Assembly: GCA_031365375.1 (NCBI GenBank)
Contig: JANLXZ010000233.1
Location: forward strand, 1-15,460
Direction: 5' to 3'
DNA length: 15,460 nucleotides
DNA from: JAKFWF01 sp031365375
Lineage (GTDB): Bacteria; Pseudomonadota; Alphaproteobacteria; Rhizobiales; Hyphomicrobiaceae
Both the position numbers and the translations under genes were made by a program. Shown in pieces: positions 9,573 through 15,460 of this stretch (the first letter of the stretch is position 1; each line of letters begins with the position of its first letter). Below the pieces are notes generated by a model that did not search any database, was not told where the DNA came from, and saw only the letters and a list, made by a program, of their open reading frames with translations.

Positions 9573-10076
9573 ATGAGCGCTGCACTATCACTCAAGTTCA
9601 CTGCGCTCGTAGCTATCGGGTTTGCAGTATCATTGGCGGGAGGAGCCTCACCAGCTCGCGCGGACAACCTGAAATGCGTCAGCACCACTTTTCGTATTCT
9701 AGGGGCCAACGACAAAGTTTGCATCAGCGTGTTCGACGATCCAAAAGTCGCCGGTGTCGCTTGTCATATTAGTCAAGCGCGAACGGGCGGATTTACGGGA
9801 ATGGTCGGGCTTGCCGAAGATCCGTCGCGGTTCTCGATTACCTGCAGGCAAGTGGGCGCCATCACTGTGGATATTGGCAAACTGCCGGACGAGGAACAGG
9901 TATACTCCGAGCGAACGTCGATCTTTTTCAAAAAGACACATGTTTTTCGCGTGCTAGATAAAAAGCGCAACACGCTCGTTTATCTGGCGATAAGCGACAA
10001 AATCGTTAACGGTTCTCCTCAGAACTCCATCTCATCGGTGCCGATAATGCCGTGGGGAGGTGTTCCGAATAAATGA
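9573..10076 (+). CDS. creA: CreA family exported protein
   Basis: A 167-residue protein with a Sec-type signal peptide (hydrophobic core about 9-24, likely cleavage after ARA at 28-30), so probably periplasmic. The mature part matches what I know of E. coli CreA: FDDPKVAGVACHISQA, then TGGFTG..GLAEDPS, a second CRQVG block, then NTLVYLAISDKIVNGSPQNSISSVPIMPW near the end. The family's molecular function is unknown to me. Four cysteines (35, 50, 64, 91) are present; I recall two (64 and 91 here) as the conserved ones. I chose ATG9573 because it gives a clean signal peptide and has AAGGA 11 nt upstream; an in-frame TTG at 9525 would add 16 residues that spoil it. It is divergent from trpA across 236 bp in which I see no convincing promoter or other gene. 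Confidence 0.87.
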   Translation: MSAALSLKFTALVAIGFAVSLAGGASPARADNLKCVSTTFRILGANDKVCISVFDDPKVAGVACHISQARTGGFTGMVGLAEDPSRFSITCRQVGAITVDIGKLPDEEQVYSERTSIFFKKTHVFRVLDKKRNTLVYLAISDKIVNGSPQNSISSVPIMPWGGVPNK

Positions 10077-10102
10077 ATTATGCTGCCGGAAAATAATGGT
10101 GT

Positions 10103-10135
10103 GGCGAAAACCAGTCTCATAAACTGATTTTCGCC
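10103..10135. terminator. Hairpin between two convergent genes, possible bidirectional terminator
   Basis: GGCGAAAACCAGT (10103-10115) and ACTGATTTTCGCC (10123-10135) form a 13-position stem with a 7-nt loop. The single C-A mismatch on the plus strand becomes a U-G pair on the minus strand, so the minus-strand RNA pairs throughout. It lies 26 bp after the creA-family stop and 23 bp after the stop of the convergent PfpI-type gene. Neither side has a strong T-run, so intrinsic termination is likely but not certain. Confidence 0.6.
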
Positions 10136-10158
10136 ATTTCCAAGTAAGTCGGCTAGTC

Positions 10159-10737
10159 TCACGCGGCGAGCACGGCGCGATCGTGTTTGCCTTCTTCGAT
10201 TTCCTCGATGATCTTTGCGACGAAAGCATCCAGATCACCGGGATTGCGGCTTGTAACAATACCTTGGTCAGACACTGCGGGTTCGTCGACGAAATTGGCG
10301 CCTGCGTTGATCATGTCGGTCTTGATCGACGAATAGGAGGTTGCACGACGGCCTTTGATCGCATTCGCTTCGATCAATAGCCACGGCGCGTGACAAATCG
10401 CGGCGACCACCTTTCCTGATGCGACGAAATCTTTGATCAGGGCCATCGCTTCTGGCGATTGACGAAGCGAGTCGGGATTCATCTGGCCACCGGGTAGAAC
10501 GATTGCATCGTAAAAATTTGCACTCGCGTCGCTCAATTCAACGTCCACATCTACTGGATTACCCCAGTCGTGATCGTTCCAACCCATAATCGACTTTTTC
10601 TCTTTGCGCTGTTTCGGCGCAGCCACATGCACGAGCGCGGCAACGCCGCGTAGTTTCGACAAGGGCACTTCGAGTTCCGATTGTTCAAACCCATCCGTTG
10701 CGAGGATCAGGATTTTCGCCTTAGCAATTTTGACCAT
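10159..10737 (-). CDS. DJ-1/PfpI family protein (class I glutamine amidotransferase-like)
   Basis: A 192-residue cytosolic protein of the PfpI branch. The nucleophile elbow AAICHAP has C115 and H116, and the conserved acidic residue E18 lies in DGFEQSE, the arrangement found in PfpI, YhbO and YajL. LPGGQMNPDSLR (81-92) and the C-terminal VTSRNPGDLDAF segment are also typical of the family. Members are described as stress-response proteins with reported peptidase, glyoxalase or deglycase activities; which applies here cannot be read from sequence. ATG10737 has AAGG 7 nt upstream. It lies 159 bp downstream of uvrB on the same strand, so it may have its own promoter. In that gap (10871-10892) there is only a weak 8-bp hairpin without a T-run. 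Confidence 0.92.
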   Translation of the reverse strand: MVKIAKAKILILATDGFEQSELEVPLSKLRGVAALVHVAAPKQRKEKKSIMGWNDHDWGNPVDVDVELSDASANFYDAIVLPGGQMNPDSLRQSPEAMALIKDFVASGKVVAAICHAPWLLIEANAIKGRRATSYSSIKTDMINAGANFVDEPAVSDQGIVTSRNPGDLDAFVAKIIEEIEEGKHDRAVLAA

Positions 10738-10896
10738 GAGATTACCTTCGCGTTTAATGCGTCAAACATACAACGCAGAAAACGCCTCATCGCCGGGGAT
10801 GTTCCGGCATAAGAGCTCCGTAAGGGGCAAGGTGTGCGAAAGCTTGAGGATCGCGTGCCTCAATTCGACCTACCGCCAACCATAGGCGGCAACCAC

Positions 10897-13635
10897 TCAC
10901 ATCCCCGGCCGGCCGGTCTTTTTTGTTCGGCCACGCCGGGCTTTCTTTTCGCCGCCGTCCTTGATGTCGACCGTCTTTACCCGCCGTGGCGCGAGGTCTT
11001 TCGATAGCGGCACGCTGGTGCTGGCGTGCGGACCCATCTCGTCGAGCGTCGGCTTGTGCGGGCCCTTGACGGCCTCGCCGAAGCTGCCGCCGCGTGTGCT
11101 GTCGTCGACTTTGGGAGCACGAGCGGCAGTCTTTGTCGGTGCCTTCCGAACCCCCTCTGAGGCGTCGGCCGCGAGGCGCGTTGAAGGCATGTTGCCCGCG
11201 TTGCCATACTTGCGCTCGCCCTTGTAGCCGCCGGTGCGGTCATCCACTTCCGATTGCCGCGCCAAGGGGTCGTCTGAGATCGCCAACTCGGTTTCGCGCA
11301 GCCGTTTGACCTCGTCGCGCAGACGGGCGGCGGTCTCGAACTCGAGGTCGGCGGCGGCCTCGCGCATACGCTTTTCCATATCGGCGATGACGGCCGCCAA
11401 GTTGTGCCCAACCAATGGCTCGTTCGAGCCATCAGCCAGTCCGGCATCGACGGTGACGCGATCGGCTTCGTAGATCGAGCCCATGATGTCGCCGATGTTC
11501 TTTTTGATGCTCTCCGGCGTGATGCCGTTCGCGCTGTTCCAGGCCACCTGCTTTTCGCGGCGGCGATCGGTCTCGGCAATGGCGCGCTCCATCGAACCGG
11601 TGATCCGTTCTGCATACAAGATGACCTTGCCGTCGACGTTGCGGGCGGCGCGGCCAATGGTCTGGATGAGGGACGTCTCGGAACGCAAAAAGCCTTCCTT
11701 GTCTGCATCGAGAATAGCGACCAGCGCGCACTCCGGTATGTCGAGCCCCTCGCGCAGCAGATTGATGCCGATCAACACGTCGTAAGCGCCGAGCCGCAGA
11801 TCGCGAATGATCTCGATGCGTTCCAAGGTCTCGATATCGGAGTGCATGTAGCGCACGCGGATACCCTGCTCGTGCATGTATTCGGTGAGGTCCTCGGCCA
11901 TCCGTTTCGTGAGCACTGTGACGAGTGTGCGATAGCCCTGGCGCGACACCTGCCGCACTTCGTCGATCAGATCGTCGACCTGGGTCTTGGCGGTGCGAAT
12001 CTCAACCGGCGGATCGATCAAGCCGGTCGGCCGGATTACCTGCTCGACGAAGGTGCCGCTGGTCTGATCGAGCTCCCACCCGCCAGGCGTCGCCGATACG
12101 TAGACCGACTGCGGGCGCATCGCGTCCCACTCTTCAAACCGCAAAGGCCGATTGTCCATGCACGACGGCAGGCGAAAGCCATACTCGGCGAGCGTCGCCT
12201 TGCGCCGGAAGTCGCCGCGAAACATGCCGCCGATTTGCGGTACCGTGACGTGGCTTTCGTCGGCAAACACGAGCGCGTTGTCGGGCAGATATTCGAACAG
12301 CGTCGGCGGTGGATCGCCAGGCCGGCGGCCGGTGAGGTAGCGCGAATAGTTCTCGATGCCCGCGCAACTGCCGGTCGCTTCCATCATCTCCATATCGAAC
12401 ACGGTGCGCTGTTCGAGGCGTTGCGCTTCGAGCAGTTTGCCGCCGGCATAGAGTTCCTCCAGCCGCGCCTTCAGCTCGGATTTAATCGCCTTGATCGCCT
12501 GTTGAAGCGTCGGTTTCGGCGTGACGTAGTGCGAGTTCGCGTAGATCTTCACGAGCTTGAGGTCGTCGGATTTTTGCCCAGTCAGCGGATCAAACTCGAT
12601 GATGCTTTCGATTTCGTCACCGAACAAAGAAATGCGCCAAGCACGATCTTCGTAATGAGCCGGGAACACTTCGATCGTATCACCACGAGCCCTGAACGTG
12701 CCGCGCACGAAGTTGGTGTCGTTGCGCCGGAAGTGGAGGGCGACGAGATCGGCTAGTAATTGATCGCGCGACAGGCGCTCTCCAACGGTCACCGTGAATG
12801 TCATCGCGGTGTAAGTCTCGACCGAGCCGATGCCGTAGATGCACGATACCGACGCCACAATGATCACGTCGTCGCGTTCGAGGAGCGATCGCGTCGCGGC
12901 GTGCCGCATGCGGTCGATCTGCTCGTTGATGCTCGATTCTTTCTCGATGTAAGTGTCGGTGCGCGGAACGTAGGCCTCCGGCTGGTAGTAGTCGTAATAC
13001 GACACGAAGTACTCGACCGCGTTATTCGGAAAGAAGCTTTTGAACTCTCCGTACAGCTGCGCCGCGAGTGTCTTGTTCGGCGCGAGAATGAGCGCCGGCC
13101 GCTGTGTCTGCTCAATGATGTGAGCCACCGTAAACGTCTTGCCCGAGCCGGTGACGCCGAGCAGAACTTGGTTGCGCTCATTCTCTCTGACGCCAGCCAC
13201 CAACTCCTTGATCGCCTGCGGCTGGTCACCCTTTGGCGTGTACTCCGACACGATCTTGAACGGAATGCCGCCTTCGGATTTATCGGGCCGAGGAGGGCGA
13301 TGCGGAACGAATTCCGGCGTCGTCCCGGCGACGATCGGGTGGTTCGCGATCAGAGGTTGCCGGGCGAGGATATCGCGATGCTTCTGGTCGCGTTCCTCCG
13401 GCCGCGTGAGAATCGCGGTCAAACCGGCGTTTATGCTCTGGTCCTCGGGTCGAAATCCGACGTTGCGAAGTGCCGGCAACGTCGACGCGCTGGCCCTGTA
13501 GGCGGCTTGCATGGACTCGCCCAAACCGGGCGTCGACGCGGCGGTCTCGGTCGGCGGCGCCTGCGGTTTGCCGGATCGTCCGCGCGAAGGACGCGGCTTG
13601 GAGGAGCGCGGGGAGGCTGGGTCTGTCTTTGCCAT
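10897..13635 (-). CDS. uvrB: Excinuclease ABC subunit B (UvrB) with long terminal extensions
   Basis: The damage-verification helicase of nucleotide excision repair; receives DNA from UvrA and recruits UvrC. The 912 residues compare with about 670 in E. coli. Conserved core: PFKIVSEYTPKGDQPQAI (125-142), Walker A GVTGSGKT (160-167), the damage-probing hairpin YYDYYQPEAYVP (213-224), DESH (459-462), LREGLDIPE (627-635) and QTIGRAARN (658-666), then the UVR motif that contacts UvrC (about 747-783). Added are an N-terminal segment of about 124 residues, rich in Ser, Pro, Arg and Lys at its start, and a basic, apparently disordered tail of about 130 residues ending in KKTGRPGM. I chose ATG13635; an in-frame TTG at 13665 would add 10 residues, and neither has a clear ribosome site. 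I found no alphaproteobacterial LexA box upstream. Confidence 0.96.
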   Translation of the reverse strand: MAKTDPASPRSSKPRPSRGRSGKPQAPPTETAASTPGLGESMQAAYRASASTLPALRNVGFRPEDQSINAGLTAILTRPEERDQKHRDILARQPLIANHPIVAGTTPEFVPHRPPRPDKSEGGIPFKIVSEYTPKGDQPQAIKELVAGVRENERNQVLLGVTGSGKTFTVAHIIEQTQRPALILAPNKTLAAQLYGEFKSFFPNNAVEYFVSYYDYYQPEAYVPRTDTYIEKESSINEQIDRMRHAATRSLLERDDVIIVASVSCIYGIGSVETYTAMTFTVTVGERLSRDQLLADLVALHFRRNDTNFVRGTFRARGDTIEVFPAHYEDRAWRISLFGDEIESIIEFDPLTGQKSDDLKLVKIYANSHYVTPKPTLQQAIKAIKSELKARLEELYAGGKLLEAQRLEQRTVFDMEMMEATGSCAGIENYSRYLTGRRPGDPPPTLFEYLPDNALVFADESHVTVPQIGGMFRGDFRRKATLAEYGFRLPSCMDNRPLRFEEWDAMRPQSVYVSATPGGWELDQTSGTFVEQVIRPTGLIDPPVEIRTAKTQVDDLIDEVRQVSRQGYRTLVTVLTKRMAEDLTEYMHEQGIRVRYMHSDIETLERIEIIRDLRLGAYDVLIGINLLREGLDIPECALVAILDADKEGFLRSETSLIQTIGRAARNVDGKVILYAERITGSMERAIAETDRRREKQVAWNSANGITPESIKKNIGDIMGSIYEADRVTVDAGLADGSNEPLVGHNLAAVIADMEKRMREAAADLEFETAARLRDEVKRLRETELAISDDPLARQSEVDDRTGGYKGERKYGNAGNMPSTRLAADASEGVRKAPTKTAARAPKVDDSTRGGSFGEAVKGPHKPTLDEMGPHASTSVPLSKDLAPRRVKTVDIKDGGEKKARRGRTKKTGRPGM

Positions 13636-13795
13636 CGCGCGAATATGGCGTGAAACTTGGCTCAATTCAAAGGCCGGGTTGTCACAATTGTGCAGAATCG
13701 AGCTAAATAGGACTTCCGTTGGCCCCGTAAAGAGGCCATTTGCTTCTCAGGCGCGGGTGAGCTGCGCTTAACACCTCGAAACAAGGAACATGCAC

Positions 13796-14086
13796 ATGAG
13801 TTTCTTTAAATCTGCTCTCGCCGCCGCCGCCCTGTTCGCCGTCGGCGCAACAACGGTTGTCGCGCAGACAACGCCTGCGCCTACCAAGCCAATGACGACG
13901 CCGGCACCTGCTCCGACCGCTCCCGCCACCAAGGCACCAAGCACAGCCAAGCCGATGAAAGAGAAGAAGGCGAAGGCCCCGCAGAGCGAGAAGTCAAAGG
14001 CTTGCTCCATGCAGGCCGACACCCAGAAGCTGAAGGGTAAGCCACGCAAGGCCTTCCGCAAGAAGTGCATGAAGAAGGCTGCTTGA
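13796..14086 (+). CDS. Small exported protein with a C-terminal PsiF-type repeat
   Basis: A 96-residue protein in three parts. The first is a Sec signal peptide (core about 7-22, likely cleavage after VVA at 21-23). The second is a Thr/Pro/Ala linker turning Lys-rich (about 24-65). The third is a C-terminal segment, KACSMQADTQKLKGKPRKAF..KC (68-91), that matches the PsiF repeat pattern (Cys, LKG..RKAF, Cys). E. coli PsiF is phosphate-starvation induced but its function is unknown, so none is assigned. The two cysteines, C70 and C91, could pair in the periplasm. I chose ATG13796 because AAGGA is 8 nt upstream; ATG13790 lies only 2 nt from it. It is divergent from uvrB and has its own terminator. 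Confidence 0.85.
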   Translation: MSFFKSALAAAALFAVGATTVVAQTTPAPTKPMTTPAPAPTAPATKAPSTAKPMKEKKAKAPQSEKSKACSMQADTQKLKGKPRKAFRKKCMKKAA

Positions 14087-14115
14087 TCGCTCGTCACTTG
14101 CGATCAATTTCGGCG

Positions 14116-14149
14116 AACGGCTCCCTCACGGGGGGCCGTTTTGCATTTT
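14116..14149 (+). terminator. Rho-independent terminator of the PsiF-type gene
   Basis: AACGGCTCCC (14116-14125) pairs with GGGGGCCGTT (14131-14140), including one T-G pair, around a 5-nt loop. It is followed by TT, GCA and TTTT. It starts 30 bp after the stop codon. On the minus strand no T-run follows, so it does not clearly serve the convergent Sua5 gene. Confidence 0.83.
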
Positions 14150-14165
14150 GATTGGTGCGCCACCC

Positions 14166-15119
14166 TTACCGCCCCTTCTCTGCCCGTCGCAGGCGATCGT
14201 TGATGGCTTCGCCTAGGCCGTGGGTGGGAATGGGCGTGACGGCGATGCATCTGACGTTCGGCTGATCCAGCGCGCGCAAGGCGGCGAACAGGTTCGTCGC
14301 GGCTTCGACGAGGCTGCCGCTGCGGCTTAGGTTGATTATCGGGCCATCGGTTGCGATCGAAATCGAGCCGAACGTCAGCAGTGCTTCACCCGGCTCGACC
14401 GTGGTCGCATCGAGGCGAACGCCGCAACTTGGTGCGTAGTGGCTGGCCAACTGGCCGGGTGATTGCGGGCGGTCACCGCCTTCGAAGGCACGCGCAACCG
14501 GCACGCCGGTCACGGACGCGATCTGCTCAGCGGTGACGGCACCTGGCCGCATAATCGTGAATATTCCGCCGGCGATCGCAACCACCGTGCTCTCGAGTCC
14601 GTGCTGGGTCGGTCCGCCGTCGAGGATCAGCGCGAGCTTGTCATCGAGGTCGGCTGATACGTGCGCCGCGGTCGTCGGGCTGACGTGGCCAGACCGATTA
14701 GCTGAGGGAGCGGCCACCGGCACACCTGCTTCCAACAATAGCGCGCGGGCGATCGCGTGATCCGGCACGCGGATCGCGACGGTGTCGAGACCGGCGGTCA
14801 CCAAGTCGGCAATTCCGGAGTTGATCTTGCGCGGCAGCACCAGTGTGAGCGGTCCCGGCCAGAACTTTGCCGCAAGGTTTTGCGCCAACGCATCGAGAGC
14901 GACGTAGCGTTCGGCCGCTTGCGCATTTGCAACATGCACGATCAGCGGATTGAAACGTGGCCGGCCCTTGGCCTCGAATATCGATGCGACGGCGGTGCCA
15001 TTGGTCGCATCGGCGCCGACACCGTAAACCGTCTCAGTCGGGAACGCGACGAGACGGCCAGCGCGCAGATGCCCGGCTGCCTCTCGAATGGTCTCCGCGT
15101 TCGCTGATTTCACCGGCAT
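14166..15119 (-). CDS. sua5: L-threonylcarbamoyladenylate synthase (Sua5/YrdC/TsaC)
   Basis: Makes threonylcarbamoyl-AMP from threonine, bicarbonate and ATP, the first step of the t6A37 modification of ANN-decoding tRNAs. The 317 residues contain an N-terminal YrdC domain with PTETVYGVGADA (27-38), KGRPRFNPLIVH (51-62), PGPLTLVL (88-95) and APSANRSG (137-144). The Sua5-specific linker SPGQLASHYAP (220-230) and a C-terminal Sua5 domain follow. It is therefore the long Sua5 type and not the short TsaC of E. coli. ATG15119 is supported by the family-like N-terminus, though the ribosome site is weak. It is convergent with the PsiF-type gene and divergent from the acyl-CoA dehydrogenase gene across a 269-bp repeat-rich gap. 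Confidence 0.95.
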   Translation of the reverse strand: MPVKSANAETIREAAGHLRAGRLVAFPTETVYGVGADATNGTAVASIFEAKGRPRFNPLIVHVANAQAAERYVALDALAQNLAAKFWPGPLTLVLPRKINSGIADLVTAGLDTVAIRVPDHAIARALLLEAGVPVAAPSANRSGHVSPTTAAHVSADLDDKLALILDGGPTQHGLESTVVAIAGGIFTIMRPGAVTAEQIASVTGVPVARAFEGGDRPQSPGQLASHYAPSCGVRLDATTVEPGEALLTFGSISIATDGPIINLSRSGSLVEAATNLFAALRALDQPNVRCIAVTPIPTHGLGEAINDRLRRAEKGR

Positions 15120-15139
15120 CGTATCGCTGAGCTTTGCAA

Positions 15140-15155
15140 TTGACGTTTACGTCAA
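15140..15155. promoter_or_regulatory. Inverted repeat resembling a MerR-type operator
   Basis: TTGACGTTTACGTCAA has perfect 7-bp arms (TTGACGT and ACGTCAA) around a 2-nt spacer. It lies 20 bp upstream of the Sua5 start and about 233 bp upstream of the acyl-CoA dehydrogenase start. The ACGTnnACGT core recalls, from memory, the operators of LiuR-like MerR regulators of branched-chain amino acid and fatty acid catabolism. That would fit the acyl-CoA dehydrogenase. The regulator is not in the window. Confidence 0.4.
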
Positions 15156-15174
15156 GGGGGCTTTTCGGACTGCG

Positions 15175-15193
15175 GCGAACCGCCTATGACTAG
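15175..15193 (+). repeat. 19-bp direct repeat, copy 1
   Basis: GCGAACCGCCTATGACTAG occurs here and again, base for base, 163 bp downstream at 15338-15356. The last five bases (ACTAG) begin the left arm of the adjacent inverted repeat. Neither copy falls inside a gene. Confidence 0.85.
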
Positions 15194-15268
15194 TGTGATG
15201 ATTTCGAAGTTTGCATCCAGCGTGCAGCCAGGTCGCGTCGCGAACTTCGGAATCTGAATCACACTAGT
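15189..15268. repeat. Imperfect inverted repeat in the acyl-CoA dehydrogenase upstream region
   Basis: The left arm (15189-15212) begins ACTAGTGTGAT and contains CGAAGTT. The reverse complement of the right arm (15241-15268) also begins ACTAGTGTGAT and contains CGAAGTT, with a 3-nt insertion between the two blocks. The arms are 28 nt apart. They could fold into a cruciform or hairpin, or be two operator copies in opposite orientation. Confidence 0.75.
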
Positions 15269-15337
15269 ACATTAAACGATTACGTAGTGCCCCGTTCGCG
15301 ATGTTCGCCCAGAACTTGCAAAGAGGTGACGAACTTC

Positions 15338-15356
15338 GCGAACCGCCTATGACTAG
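15338..15356 (+). repeat. 19-bp direct repeat, copy 2
   Basis: An exact second copy of GCGAACCGCCTATGACTAG, ending 32 bp before the acyl-CoA dehydrogenase start codon. It is directly preceded by GAACTTC, so it also forms part of a GAACTTCG-N13-ACTAG unit that has a counterpart of equal spacing at 15242-15267. Confidence 0.85.
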
Positions 15357-15388
15357 CTGAAACGGAACCGCCACAGGAGACGCCGCCG

Positions 15389-15460
15389 ATGACCTACAAG
15401 GCTCCCGTAGACGACATCATGTTCGCGCTCAAGACCGCCGTGGATCTCCCCGGTCTGATC
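15389..15460 (+). CDS. Acyl-CoA dehydrogenase, N-terminal fragment (cut by window end)
   Basis: Only the first 24 codons are present. They begin MTYKAPVDDIMFALK, the start typical of a group of roughly 590-residue alphaproteobacterial acyl-CoA dehydrogenases with an extra N-terminal segment (family knowledge, not visible here). Such enzymes use FAD to introduce the alpha-beta double bond in acyl-CoA degradation; the substrate cannot be told from this piece. ATG15389 is supported by AGGAGA at 15375-15380, 8 nt upstream. The upstream region holds direct and inverted repeats and a palindromic candidate operator, so regulated expression is plausible. The open frame runs off the window without a stop. 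Confidence 0.75.
   Translation, partial: MTYKAPVDDIMFALKTAVDLPGLI

Noticed and set aside
9365..9724. Minus-strand 119-codon open frame upstream of trpA
   Set aside because: It overlaps the signal-peptide region of the creA-family gene on the other strand, has no ribosome site and no recognisable protein features; most likely a chance open frame in GC-rich DNA.
10871..10892. Hairpin after uvrB
   Set aside because: An 8-bp stem with two G-U pairs lies just past the uvrB stop, but no T-run follows, so I did not call it a terminator.
11404..12756. 450-codon plus-strand open frame antisense to uvrB
   Set aside because: A long antisense frame is common opposite a GC-rich gene. UvrB on the minus strand is fully conserved across this region and the antisense product matches no family I know.
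13636..13795. Possible SOS control of uvrB
   Set aside because: I looked for the alphaproteobacterial LexA box (GTTC-N7-GTTC or its complement) between uvrB and the PsiF-type gene. The nearest match fails in the second half-site. A 10-bp CACAATTGTG palindrome at 13683-13692 is present but is short and has no recognised regulator.

Overview
The window looks like ordinary chromosome from an alphaproteobacterium of the Hyphomicrobiales (Rhizobiales), at roughly 60% GC. The basis is gene content and order: acnA divergent from ccmAB, and trpA-accD-folC on one strand. An AccD that starts MNWI but has a degenerate zinc ribbon, and a UvrB with long basic extensions, fit the same group. I cannot name a genus from sequence alone.

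Layout. (1) 57-1193, plus strand: two tandem small paralogues. The first ends in a canonical J-domain; the second keeps the fold-like spacing but has lost the HPD motif. (2) 1217-4000, minus: aconitase acnA with a clear intrinsic terminator at its 3' end and a 16-bp perfect palindrome over its probable -10 box. (3) 4208-5496, plus: ccmA-ccmB, the heme exporter pair for cytochrome c maturation, translationally coupled. The ccmC/D/G genes that often follow are absent; a small minus-strand unknown gene ends 6 bp away. (4) 5949-9336, minus: trpA, accD, folC (tryptophan, fatty acid and folate synthesis) in the conserved order, with accD and folC almost abutting; trpB is not upstream. (5) 9573-10076, plus: an exported CreA-family protein. 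(6) 10159-13635, minus: uvrB (excision repair), then a PfpI/DJ-1-type protein. (7) 13796-14086, plus: a small exported protein with a C-terminal PsiF-type repeat and its own terminator. (8) 14166-15119, minus: Sua5/TsaC-type threonylcarbamoyl-AMP synthase. (9) 15120-15388: a repeat-rich divergent intergenic region in front of the start of an acyl-CoA dehydrogenase gene (15389 onward, cut by the window edge).

Most genes are housekeeping: TCA cycle, heme delivery, anabolism, DNA repair and tRNA modification. I see no insertion sequence, prophage, CRISPR array, tRNA, rRNA or obvious defence system. The most interesting signals are the tandem J/J-like pair, the operator-like palindrome at acnA, and the composite direct and inverted repeats between the Sua5 gene and the acyl-CoA dehydrogenase gene.
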